This document shows positions 42,678 through 50,247 of a stretch of DNA of 64,000 nt, piece by piece. This DNA is from Thermoanaerobaculum sp964488355 (GTDB lineage Bacteria > Acidobacteriota > Thermoanaerobaculia > Thermoanaerobaculales > Thermoanaerobaculaceae): NCBI GenBank assembly GCA_964488355.1, contig CAZAUJ010000010.1, positions 31,407 to 95,406 of the forward strand, in the 5' to 3' direction. How positions within the stretch are numbered: the stretch's first letter is position 1; each line of letters begins with the position of its first letter. The translations under genes were made by a program, and so were the position numbers. The notes below the pieces were generated by a model. The model did not search any database. It saw nothing but the letters and a program-made list of their open reading frames with translations, and was not told where the DNA came from.

Positions 42678-43564
42678 GAAGCTGGTGGGCACGGTCGCTG
42701 GCTGTCTTCTTGACGCTGGAGCTTACCGGCTGCTTTTCCCTGCGCACACAGACGCGCCAGGTGGGGGAAGAGGAGGCGGGTGTGGCGGTGGTGGTCTACG
42801 CCGACGACGCGGCACGCAAGGCCGGCCGCCCGGGGCCGGAAGGGGTGCTGGGGGAGCTGGAGCGGCGGGAGCGGGGACGTTGGCAGCCGGTATTTCGCTC
42901 CCTGGCTTCCCGCTGGGCGGTGCGGCTGCCGGCGGGCACCTACCGCCTGCGCTTTCCCGCCCGGCTGCTAGAGGACGGCCGGGTGGTGCCTCTCTCCGCT
43001 AAGAGCAAGAAACTGGTGGTGGAGCCGGGGCAGGCGGTGCAGGTGGAGGCGGTGCTGGAGCACCTGCCGGTGGGGCTGGTGGTGGTGGGTGTGGTGGTGG
43101 TGGCGGTGGTGGCCGTCGCCCTGTCCAAGTGGTTAAAGGAAGCGGACCTGCCAGAGCCGCCGCTCCCGCCACCGGAGCTTTTCGAGGTGGCCTTTCACCT
43201 CACCCTCGACTGGGCCGCCGGCCCCTGGCCCTCACCAGCGGATCGAGCAGCGCCGGTGCTCACCTCGCACTTCCCCGCTCGTGAGGCGACTGTGCCTTCC
43301 GGGCCGGTGCGGGTGGTGTGGGTTTTTTCCGAGCCGCTTGCGCCCACCGCCCTGGATCCGGGAAAAGTCCGCGTGCTGGGTGAGCGCTCGGGCATGCTTG
43401 CGGGCGTGGCCAGCTACGACCCGCGGCGTTGGTGGGTGCAATGGGAAAGCCGCGAGAGCGTGCCGGCGCAGCGCCTCCACGTGACCTTGGACGCCGGGGC
43501 GGTGGAGGACCTGGCGGGCAACGAGCTGGCTGAGCCCATCAGCTTCAGCTTTCTGGTGCGATGA
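42674..43564 (+). CDS. Lipoprotein with a C-terminal bacterial Ig-like (Big_5) domain
   Basis: 296 residues from a TTG that overlaps the pseudokinase stop (TTGA). The N terminus has a lipobox, LTGC (Cys20), so an outer- or inner-membrane lipoprotein is expected. A beta-rich region (about 30-130) is followed by a strongly hydrophobic Val/Ala helix (about 138-160), unusual in a lipoprotein. A Pro-rich linker comes next, then a Big_5 Ig-like domain (about 195-296) with VVWVFSEPLAPTALDPGKVRV and LAGNELAEPISFSF. Function unknown. Coupling to the pseudokinase gene suggests a shared envelope-linked role. The rare TTG start makes the N terminus less certain. Confidence 0.6.
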   Translation: MRSWWARSLAVFLTLELTGCFSLRTQTRQVGEEEAGVAVVVYADDAARKAGRPGPEGVLGELERRERGRWQPVFRSLASRWAVRLPAGTYRLRFPARLLEDGRVVPLSAKSKKLVVEPGQAVQVEAVLEHLPVGLVVVGVVVVAVVAVALSKWLKEADLPEPPLPPPELFEVAFHLTLDWAAGPWPSPADRAAPVLTSHFPAREATVPSGPVRVVWVFSEPLAPTALDPGKVRVLGERSGMLAGVASYDPRRWWVQWESRESVPAQRLHVTLDAGAVEDLAGNELAEPISFSFLVR

Positions 43565-44382
43565 TGGAGCTCTCCCTTTCGCCCCAGGTGCGGCTTTGGG
43601 TGGAGGATGCGGGCGAGGGCGAACCGGTGGTGCTGCTCCACGGCCACAGCCTGGACCGCACCGTTTTCGATGCCCTGGTGCCCCGCCTCTTGGCCGCCGG
43701 GTACCGAGTGGTGCGCTACGACCAGCGGGGTCACGGCCGCTCCGGCTCGCCTCCGCAGGGCTACCGCTTTGGGGACCACGCCGCCGATCTGAAGGCGGTA
43801 GTGGAGCACCTGGGTTTGGGCCCCTGTCACCTGGTGGGCTTGTCCAAGGGCGGAGGCATTGCCCTGGAGGCGACCCTGCGCTCCCCCGGGCTGGCCCGTT
43901 CCCTGGCCCTCATTGGCCCGCTGGTGCCCGACTACCCCTTGTCGCCCGAGTTTTGGGCTTTTTTCAAGGCCTTTGCCCGCGCCATCCGTCAGGAGGGCGT
44001 GGAGACGGCGGTGCGCCGCCTGTGGTTACCCCATCCCCTGTTGGCCTCCGCGTGGAACAACCCTCGTTGTCGGAATCACCTGGAAGCCATGGTGCTGCGC
44101 TTTCCTGCTGGGGAATATCTAGCTCAAGCTCGGGACGAGCCCGACCGGGACTGGACAGTGACGGAGCGGCTGGCGCGCTTACGCGTGCCCACCTTGGTGC
44201 TACGCGGCGAAAGGGACGTGCTGGACTTTTGCCAGATGGCCTCCTTCCTTGCCGCTCGTATGCCGCAAGCGCAGCTGGTGGTGGTGCCGGTCTCGGGCCA
44301 CTTGGTGCCTTTGGAGCAACCGGAAGCGCTGGCTGAGCAGCTGCTGCGCTTTTGGGCTGAGGTGCCTGGCGCCGACGCCTGA
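43561..44382 (+). CDS. Alpha/beta-fold hydrolase
   Basis: 273 residues. Oxyanion segment LLHGHSLD, YDQRGHGRSG, nucleophile elbow GLSKGG (Ser95), the acid in LRGERDVLDF and the catalytic His in VSGHLVPLEQP complete the triad. It resembles esterase or 3-oxoadipate enol-lactonase-type hydrolases, but the substrate is unknown. ATG overlaps the lipoprotein stop (ATGATG), so it belongs to the pseudokinase-lipoprotein operon. No signal peptide; cytoplasmic. Confidence 0.85.
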   Translation: MMELSLSPQVRLWVEDAGEGEPVVLLHGHSLDRTVFDALVPRLLAAGYRVVRYDQRGHGRSGSPPQGYRFGDHAADLKAVVEHLGLGPCHLVGLSKGGGIALEATLRSPGLARSLALIGPLVPDYPLSPEFWAFFKAFARAIRQEGVETAVRRLWLPHPLLASAWNNPRCRNHLEAMVLRFPAGEYLAQARDEPDRDWTVTERLARLRVPTLVLRGERDVLDFCQMASFLAARMPQAQLVVVPVSGHLVPLEQPEALAEQLLRFWAEVPGADA

Positions 44383-44410
44383 CCGTGAGCAGGCCTGTGG
44401 GCAGGAGTTC

Positions 44411-44899
44411 TTATTCAGCCTGGCCCTGGCTTTCGCCTGACCAGCGCCCCCAGCCCGGATGCTCTTCCTTTACCGCCACAAACACGCCGCGGGCACGAGC
44501 GGTACGCATGCCAGCGGCAAACAGCTCGCCTTCCACCGTGACCCGTCGCCGCCCTGCATCCACCACTCGCGCCCGGAGGAGGAGCTCCTGGTTGGAGGGC
44601 GTGGGCTTTTCCAACCACACGCAAAACTCGGCGGTCACGGTATTGGCCGGGGCCGGCAGCTGGTCGCGCTGCATCAGGAAGTACGCCGCGGTCCAGTTCA
44701 TGTGGCAATCAAACAGCGTGCCCACGATGCCACCGTTGAGAAAGCCGGGGAAGCCCTCGTGGTGGGGCTGGGGGCGAAAGCGGCAGATCAGCTCATCCCC
44801 TTCGGGAAAGCTTTTGATCTGCAGTCCTTGCGGGTTGGCGGGCCCGCAGCCGAAGCAGCGGGTGTGGGGCGCGTAGCGGTCCTGCAGTGCCTGCTCCAT
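44411..44899 (-). CDS. Hot-dog-fold thioesterase (PaaI-like)
   Basis: 162 residues. Core: the first strand region RCFGCGPANPQGL, the central helix GFLNGGIVGTLFDCHMNWTAA with the catalytic-type Asp, and VTAEFCVWLEKPTP. This is the 4HBT/PaaI layout acting on acyl-CoA or related thioesters. The two Cys in CFGCGPANP recur in a subgroup of these thioesterases. The start at 44899 has GGGAGG five nt upstream. It is convergent with the hydrolase gene. Confidence 0.8.
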   Translation of the reverse strand: MEQALQDRYAPHTRCFGCGPANPQGLQIKSFPEGDELICRFRPQPHHEGFPGFLNGGIVGTLFDCHMNWTAAYFLMQRDQLPAPANTVTAEFCVWLEKPTPSNQELLLRARVVDAGRRRVTVEGELFAAGMRTARARGVFVAVKEEHPGWGRWSGESQGQAE

Positions 44900-44915
44900 G
44901 GGACCTCCCGCGCCA

Positions 44916-44946
44916 TTGTACCGACGGCCGTAACTCGTGGCACAAT
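44916..44946 (+). promoter_or_regulatory. Weak candidate promoter, near-leaderless
   Basis: TTGTAC (44916-44921) and CACAAT (44941-44946) with a long 19-bp spacer. Transcription would start about two nt before the ATG at 44955, which lacks a ribosome-binding site. Confidence 0.3.
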
Positions 44947-44954
44947 CGCTGCCT

Positions 44955-45752
44955 ATGAGGCGGCTTGTTCCCTGGCTTGCAGCGTTCCTCTTGACGGGGG
45001 CGGCAGCGGTTTGGCAACGCCTTTCCGGTCCCACCTGGCCAGTAACGGGTAGCGCGCAGCTTCCCAGCGGTCACAGCGTGCGTTGGCACTTGCCGCGCTC
45101 GGCGGAGGTGGGACGCGACCTGCCTGTGAGCCTGGAGGTGCAGGGCACCCCCTTGGCGGGTCTGGTGCGCTGTCGTCGCGTTCCCAGCAAGGAAGAATGG
45201 CAGCTCCTAGTTGTCTCGCGCGAGAGCGGTCCTGCCGGCTACCGGCTTTCCGCCTTCCTACCGGCCCAACCGCCGGCGGGCAAGCTGGCCTACCAGTTCC
45301 TCCTCGTCTCCGAGGTGGGTGAGGAGCTGGCTATTCCCCCTGAGCCGGTGGTGGTGCGCTTCAAAGGGCATGTGGGCTTGGCCCTGCTGCTGCCCCATGT
45401 GCTGGCCATGTTTTTCGGAATGCTGCTGGCCAACCGCGCGGGCCTGGGTGTGCTTTTCGGCGAAGCCCGGCCGCAGCGCTTCCTTTGGCCAATCATCGCC
45501 TTTTTTCTTCTGGGCGGGTTAGTACTTGGCCCGCTGGTGCAAAAGGCCGCTTTCGGGGCTTGGTGGACCGGCTTTCCCCTTGGGCACGACGTGACCGACA
45601 CGAAAACCTTGGCGGTAGTCGTGGGCTGGCTTTGGGCGGCGCTGCGCAGCCGCGGCGGTCGGCGCTGGCCGGTGTTGGTCGCCAGCGTGCTCACGCTCCT
45701 GGCCTTTGCCCTGCCCCATTCCCTTTGGGGCTCGGAGCTGCGCTGGGAGTAA
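44955..45752 (+). CDS. Membrane protein of unknown function
   Basis: 265 residues, not assigned to a named family. An N-terminal hydrophobic helix (MRRLVPWLAAFLLTGAAAVW) is followed by a beta-rich, probably periplasmic domain (about 30-135). Three or four helices come next: about 140-160 (ALLLPHVLAMFFGMLLANRAG), 175-195 (FLWPIIAFFLLGGLVLGPLV), 215-230 and 240-255. His residues near the first and third helices (LPHVLAM, FPLGHDVTD) could bind heme or metal, but this is speculative. The ATG at 44955 starts the signal-like helix cleanly; a GTG at 44937 is an alternative. A terminator follows. Confidence 0.6.
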   Translation: MRRLVPWLAAFLLTGAAAVWQRLSGPTWPVTGSAQLPSGHSVRWHLPRSAEVGRDLPVSLEVQGTPLAGLVRCRRVPSKEEWQLLVVSRESGPAGYRLSAFLPAQPPAGKLAYQFLLVSEVGEELAIPPEPVVVRFKGHVGLALLLPHVLAMFFGMLLANRAGLGVLFGEARPQRFLWPIIAFFLLGGLVLGPLVQKAAFGAWWTGFPLGHDVTDTKTLAVVVGWLWAALRSRGGRRWPVLVASVLTLLAFALPHSLWGSELRWE

Positions 45753-45803
45753 GGAGACCAGCTGCCGCGCCAGCGAGGGCTTGCGCCCCAGTTTACGTGC
45801 GCG

Positions 45804-45835
45804 AACTTAAGGCCCGGCGGCTCTTAAGTTTTTTT
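45804..45835 (+). terminator. Intrinsic terminator
   Basis: An 8-bp stem AACTTAAG/CTTAAGTT (45804-45811 and 45823-45830) with an 11-nt loop runs into seven T residues (45829-45835). It lies about 50 bp after the membrane protein gene. Confidence 0.75.
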
Positions 45836-46080
45836 GCCGATCCTCAGACTGCCACACGGGAGCTCACAGCCACCAGGGAGCAAACCCCGGCAGGGTTTCG
45901 CCCTTGCCCGCCGCATCGGTACTCACACCACCGCGTGGGGTTGCTTCGTGCCTGTACCCCCTCACCTCGGAGCACCCTGCCCCAGGGCACGCTCGGGCAC
46001 CCAAGATACTTGGTCCTTTTCGTCGACACACCAGCAAGGGCCACACCCAAGGGCCCTCAGTTCCAGACAACGCACCGCCC
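45836..46080 (+). other. Intergenic region without recognised gene
   Basis: About 245 bp between a plus-strand terminator and the end of the minus-strand ser operon. It contains a small inverted repeat AAACCC/GGGTTT (about 45885-45900) and no coding signal, RNA gene or minus-strand T-tract that I could identify. Confidence 0.5.
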
Positions 46081-47169
46081 CTAACCGTGGCGCGCGGCAA
46101 ACTCCTCCATGAAGGTGGCCAGCTCTTCGATCCAGGTGCGATCCACGAAGTTGTACATGGACACGCGAATCCCGCCTACCGAGCGGTGGCCTTTGAGGCC
46201 GACAAAGCGGTGCGCCTTCGCCTCTTCCAAGAACCTGCCTTCCAGCTCCTCGCTGGGCAGGCGGAAGACGGCGTTCATGAACGAGCGGGAGTCTTTCTCC
46301 ACCGGTGCTCGGTAAAAGCCCGAAAACCGGTCGATCACGCCGTAGATTCTCTCCGCTTTGGCGCGATTTTCCGCCTCCATGACCTGCAAGCCGCCACGCT
46401 CCTTCATCCACTCCAGGACCAGCTTGAGGATGTAAATGGCGAAAACGGGCGGGGTGTTGTACAACGAGTTGTCCTTGGCGTGGGTCTTGTAACGCAGGAT
46501 GATGGGGATGTCTTCGCGGCAGGAGGCCAAAAGGTCTTGGCGGATGATGACCACCGTAACCCCTGCTGGGCCCAGGTTTTTCTGCGCGCCGCCGTAAATC
46601 AAGCCGAAGGGCTTGATATCGAAGGGCCGCCAGAGGAAGTCGGAAGACATATCAGCCACGAGTGGCACCGAGCCGGTTTGCGGGTACGTGTGCCACTGGG
46701 TGCCGAAAATGGTGTTGTTGGAGGTGAGGTGCACGTAGCGGGCCTTATCGGAAAGCTGCAGCTCCTCCTGCTTGGGGATGCGGGTGAACGTGCCCTCTAC
46801 CTCGGTATTGGCAGCAATGCGCGGCTCGCCCACCAACTTGGCTTCCTTAAAGGCCTTTTGCGACCAGGCGCCGGTGATGATGTAGTCGGCCGACACTCCC
46901 GGTCCCAAGAGGTTCATGGGCACCATGGAGAACTGCAGGGAAGCCCCGCCGCCCAAAAAGAGGATGGTGTAATCCTCCGGGATGCCCACCAGCTCCCGCA
47001 GGAGGTTTTGGGCGGCGTTGTGCACCGCCTCGTAGTCCTTGGAGCGGTGGGAGACTTCTAGGATGGACATGCCGGTGCCGGCAAAATCCAAAAGCTCGAC
47101 CTGCACCTTTTGCAGGACCGGCAGCGGCAAGGCCGCCGGTCCGGGGTTGAAGTTGCGTGCTCGTTCCAT
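46081..47169 (-). CDS. serC: Phosphoserine aminotransferase
   Basis: 362 residues. NFNPGPAALPLPVL at the start, SHRSKDYEAV, FLGGGASLQFSMVPMNLL, the PLP lysine Lys197 in YGGAQKNLGPAG and NTPPVFAIYIL are SerC signatures. It transaminates 3-phosphohydroxypyruvate, the second serine step. The start at 47169 has GGAGG upstream; the frame is open further 5' but that part overlaps the operon's serA end and is unlike the family. Last gene of DUF1015-serA-serC. Confidence 0.95.
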   Translation of the reverse strand: MERARNFNPGPAALPLPVLQKVQVELLDFAGTGMSILEVSHRSKDYEAVHNAAQNLLRELVGIPEDYTILFLGGGASLQFSMVPMNLLGPGVSADYIITGAWSQKAFKEAKLVGEPRIAANTEVEGTFTRIPKQEELQLSDKARYVHLTSNNTIFGTQWHTYPQTGSVPLVADMSSDFLWRPFDIKPFGLIYGGAQKNLGPAGVTVVIIRQDLLASCREDIPIILRYKTHAKDNSLYNTPPVFAIYILKLVLEWMKERGGLQVMEAENRAKAERIYGVIDRFSGFYRAPVEKDSRSFMNAVFRLPSEELEGRFLEEAKAHRFVGLKGHRSVGGIRVSMYNFVDRTWIEELATFMEEFAARHG

Positions 47170-47189
47170 GGGGGCCTCCATTTCCGGGC

Positions 47190-48074
47190 TTATGCCCTCT
47201 TGCCGGTGTACTCCGCCAAGATACGCACCACCTCCTCGCCAATGCGCAGGAGGTTTTCCTTGGACGAGGCGCCCATATGGGGTGTGAGGAGGGTGTTGGG
47301 GGCGGTGAGCAAGGGGTTGTCGGGTTCCGGTGGCTCGCTGGAGTAGACGTCGGTGGCGTAGCCGGCCAGCTTGCCGCTGCGCAGTGCCTCGGCCACGTCT
47401 TCTTCCACCACGCACTTGCCGCGGCCGGTGTTGATCAGGTAGGCGCCGCTTTTCATCATGGCCAAAGTTTGCTTGTTGATTAGCCCCTTGGTTTCTTCGG
47501 TGAGGGGCACGTGCAGGGAAACGTAGTCAGCCTGGGGCAACAGCTCCTTCAGGCTGGCCACCAGGATGGCGGAGTCGGATTTCTTCACGTAGGGGTCGTA
47601 GGCCAAAACCCGCATGCCGAACGCCCGCGCCCGCACCGCTACCTCGTGCCCGATATTGCCGATGCCCACAAGCCCCAAGGTCTTGCCAAAAAGCTCGGTG
47701 CGCTTGAGCTCTTTTTTCAGGAACTTGCCTTCCTTCATGGCGTTGTGTGCTTCCACGAGCCTGTTAGGCAGGGCCAGCATCATGGCCATGGTCAGCTCGG
47801 CCACCGCCACCGCCGAAGCTTTTGGCGTGTTGACCGCCTTAACGCCCCGGGCCTTGGCGGCTTCCAGGTCGATGTTGTCCATGCCCACGCCGCCGCGGAT
47901 GATGAGCTTGAGCTTGCGCGCCTGGGCCATCCACTCGGCGGTGCACTTGGTTTTGGAACGCACCAGTACCACCTCCGCCTCGCTCAAGCGGCTCACGTCC
48001 TCCGTGACCTCGCCCAAGGCGCGCAGCTTCTCCGGCAAGGACGGGTCGAAGGCATCGCAAATCAGGATGAGCAT
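47190..48074 (-). CDS. serA: D-3-phosphoglycerate dehydrogenase, short form without ACT domain
   Basis: 294 residues, a D-2-hydroxyacid dehydrogenase. Substrate-domain loop IIRGGVGMDNID with the catalytic Arg, NAD motif GLVGIGNIGHE, INTGRGKCVVEE and catalytic His in LLTPHMGASS. The C-terminal ACT regulatory domain of many SerA proteins is missing, so serine feedback by that route is unlikely. The position next to serC supports the phosphoglycerate assignment over other hydroxyacids. ATG has AAAGGAG upstream; 20 bp separates it from serC. Confidence 0.92.
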   Translation of the reverse strand: MLILICDAFDPSLPEKLRALGEVTEDVSRLSEAEVVLVRSKTKCTAEWMAQARKLKLIIRGGVGMDNIDLEAAKARGVKAVNTPKASAVAVAELTMAMMLALPNRLVEAHNAMKEGKFLKKELKRTELFGKTLGLVGIGNIGHEVAVRARAFGMRVLAYDPYVKKSDSAILVASLKELLPQADYVSLHVPLTEETKGLINKQTLAMMKSGAYLINTGRGKCVVEEDVAEALRSGKLAGYATDVYSSEPPEPDNPLLTAPNTLLTPHMGASSKENLLRIGEEVVRILAEYTGKRA

Positions 48075-48108
48075 GATTTCCACTCCTTTCTCGCCGGGGA
48101 CCCGGCGC

Positions 48109-49347
48109 TTACCAGCTGTCCAGAGTCCGCAAAAACAGCCCCGATCGCAGCTTGGGCTCGAACCAGGTGGACTTGGGCGGCATGATGAGTCCGGCATCGG
48201 CCACCGTCATGACCTGTTCCAGCGAGGTGGGGTAGAGGGCAAAAGCCACTGCCCAACCCTGGCGTACGCGCTCCTCCAGGGCACCCAAGCCGCGGATACC
48301 GCCGATGAAATCAATGCGCGGGTCGGTACGGGGGTTGGCAATGCCCAGAATGGGCCCTAGCACGTTCTCTTGCAGGATGGACACGTCCAGGGAGCGAATG
48401 GGGTCGGCAGCCGGAAAGCTGCCCTGTCGCGCTTCCAGGCGGTACCAACGCCCGGCCAGGTACATGCCGAACTGGTGAGGCTTTTCCGGTTTTCCCCCCG
48501 CCGCTTCATGCACGGTGAAGCCTTTTTCCAGGCAGGCAAGAAACTCCTGCGGTGTGAGGCCATTCAGGTCCCTCACCACGCGGTTGTAGTCCAAGATGCG
48601 CAACTGGTTGTGGGGGAACAGTACGGCCAAAAAGTAGGCGTGTGGCTCGTCGCCACCGTGCTGCGGGTTCGCCTGGGCGCGCTCCCGGCCCACGCGCGCG
48701 GCGGCGGCGGTGCGGTGGTGCCCGTCGGCCACGTACAGCGCCGGCACCTGCCGGAAGGCCTGCTGGAGAGCGAGGGTGAGCTCCTGGGGCACGACCCATA
48801 GCCTGTGGCCAACCCCATCGTCGGCCACAAAGTCGTAAAGGGGGGCCTGCTGCCGCGCCTCTTCCACCAGGGCGTCAATGTCGCCCCGCTGGCGGTACGT
48901 GAGAAATACGGGCTCGTCGTTGGCGTTGAGCTCGTGAATATGGCGTGTGCGGTCGTCTTCCTTGTCCTTTCTTGTGAGCTCGTGGCGCTTGATCAGGCCC
49001 TGGTCGTACTCAGCCACCGAAGCAGCGCACACCAGGCCCGTTTGTCGATGGTCGCCCATGCGCTGTTCGTAAAGGTAAAAGCGCGGCTCCTCTTCGCGGA
49101 CAAAAACGCCTTCGGCCAAAAACCGGCGCAAGTTGGCTGCTCCTTTGGCGTACACTTGCTCATCGTAGGGGTTCAGGTCCTCCGGGAGGTCAATCTCGGG
49201 CTTGTTGATGTGCAGAAAAGAGTATGGCTTGCCCTCGGCAAGGTGGCGGGCTTCGGCGGAGGAAACCACGTCGTAGGGGGGGGCTGCCACCTGCGCCGCC
49301 AGCTCAGGCCGGGGTCGCAGCGCCCGAAAGGGACGAATATCCGACAT
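48109..49347 (-). CDS. DUF1015-family protein
   Basis: 412 residues. The start IRPFRALRPRPELAAQVAAPPYDVVSSAEAR and the central LYVADGHHRTAAAARVGRE are diagnostic of DUF1015, an uncharacterised family with a His-rich, ParB/kinase-reminiscent core. Members are often encoded beside serA and serC, as here, suggesting a role in phosphoserine or serine metabolism. No phosphoserine phosphatase (serB) is visible nearby, so a link to that missing step is worth considering but unproven. The start at 49347 has GGGAGG upstream. First gene of the operon. Confidence 0.85.
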   Translation of the reverse strand: MSDIRPFRALRPRPELAAQVAAPPYDVVSSAEARHLAEGKPYSFLHINKPEIDLPEDLNPYDEQVYAKGAANLRRFLAEGVFVREEEPRFYLYEQRMGDHRQTGLVCAASVAEYDQGLIKRHELTRKDKEDDRTRHIHELNANDEPVFLTYRQRGDIDALVEEARQQAPLYDFVADDGVGHRLWVVPQELTLALQQAFRQVPALYVADGHHRTAAAARVGRERAQANPQHGGDEPHAYFLAVLFPHNQLRILDYNRVVRDLNGLTPQEFLACLEKGFTVHEAAGGKPEKPHQFGMYLAGRWYRLEARQGSFPAADPIRSLDVSILQENVLGPILGIANPRTDPRIDFIGGIRGLGALEERVRQGWAVAFALYPTSLEQVMTVADAGLIMPPKSTWFEPKLRSGLFLRTLDSW

Positions 49348-49382
49348 GAACGCACCTCCCGGCGGCAGGTCGCCGCTTGAGA

Positions 49383-49410
49383 AATCTATCACGAAATCCG
49401 CCAGGGACAA
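49383..49410 (-). promoter_or_regulatory. Candidate promoter of the DUF1015-serA-serC operon
   Basis: On the minus strand: TTGTCC (49410-49405), a 16-bp spacer, TAGATT (49388-49383). The predicted transcript starts near 49376, leaving a leader of about 29 nt containing the ribosome site GGGAGG. Confidence 0.45.
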
Positions 49411-49445
49411 GGGGCCCGCCCCCCGCGGCCCATGGGTGCGGTAGC

Positions 49446-49658
49446 ATGAGTCAAACAGACAAACCCATAGCCATAGCTCGCTTCCACGATCTCGTGGCCT
49501 TGCTTGAGGAACACCCCGAATGGCGAGCTGAGCTTCGCCGGCTGGGGCTGAGCGAGGAGCTCTTGCGCTTGGCGGGGCGGATTGAGGCCTTGTTCAGGAC
49601 CTACGAGGAGTCATCTCGGGAGCTGATGGCCTGGCGGCGCGCGGCGCTTGAAGAGTGA
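49446..49658 (+). CDS. N-terminal part of a DUF3782-like coiled-coil protein, ended by in-frame TGA
   Basis: 70 residues: FHDLVALLEEHPEWRAELRRL followed by an amphipathic helix. This opening is typical of DUF3782-like proteins, which continue with a long coiled coil and a nuclease-like C-terminal domain. Here the frame stops at TGA (49656-49658), but the same frame stays open after it through a coiled-coil stretch into the next listed ORF. A TGG-to-TGA change, or a base-call error, would explain the split. No gene partner is evident. Confidence 0.6.
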   Translation: MSQTDKPIAIARFHDLVALLEEHPEWRAELRRLGLSEELLRLAGRIEALFRTYEESSRELMAWRRAALEE

Positions 49659-49730
49659 CGTGGTCATAGGGAAGAGGGGGCCCGGCTTCGGGCGGGAGTA
49701 GCGGCGGAGCAACGGCACCACCAGGAGCAG

Positions 49731-50168
49731 ATGCGGCAGCTCATCGCCGAGCAGCAAAGGACTGCCCTCGAGGTGCGAATGCGAGCCCGAGAGCTCAAAG
49801 CCACGCGGAAAACGGTTGGCGGCTTGTCCGAGGCCGTGGGCTATGCCCTGGAAGACAGGGCCATCCGCAGCCGCCCCTTGGTGTTGCCCCAGGTGGCAGG
49901 CATCCAGCTGGGGGGAAGCCTGCAACGGGACTTCCTCCAGGATGCCTTGGGCGAGGAAATCGAGGTCAACCTCTTGGGCTACGGCACGACCGCCGAGGGT
50001 GAAACGGTGACCGTCATAGGTGAGACCAGAGCTAGGCTCCGCATGTGGGACTTGGAGAGCCTGCTGAAAAGCGTGGAGCGGCTGCGAGGCACGGGTGTGC
50101 TGCGCGGCCGGATCCAGCCGATCCTGGTGGGTTACCTCCTGCGAGGGGAGGTGCAGCGCAAGGCCTAA
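49731..50168 (+). CDS. C-terminal part of the same DUF3782-like protein
   Basis: 145 residues in the same frame as the preceding ORF. GLSEAVGYALEDRAIRSRPL, QLGGSLQRDFLQDALGEEIEVNLLG and VTVIGETRARLRMWDLESLL match the C-terminal, PD-(D/E)XK-nuclease-like part of DUF3782 proteins; the usual Glu-x-Lys is ETR here. It could be translated separately from the ATG at 49731, which has AGGAG four nt upstream, or as the distal half of one protein if the upstream TGA is an error. DNA or RNA cleavage is not established for this family. Confidence 0.6.
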   Translation: MRQLIAEQQRTALEVRMRARELKATRKTVGGLSEAVGYALEDRAIRSRPLVLPQVAGIQLGGSLQRDFLQDALGEEIEVNLLGYGTTAEGETVTVIGETRARLRMWDLESLLKSVERLRGTGVLRGRIQPILVGYLLRGEVQRKA

Positions 50169-50247
50169 ATTCTTGGCATCCGCCTGTTTGCCTCCTACGA
50201 GCTGCCTTTTACTAAAGGCCGGTCCTGGCCGGGTGTGGCGTGCCCAC

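Noticed and set aside
40656..42692. 678-codon open frame antisense to the pseudokinase gene
   Set aside because: Low-complexity His/Gln/Leu composition, no ribosome site and no domain; a GC-driven shadow of the plus-strand gene.
49656..49658. TGA as a selenocysteine codon in the DUF3782-like gene
   Set aside because: The position is in a coiled coil where redox chemistry is not expected, and no stem-loop of the bacterial SECIS type was seen immediately downstream.
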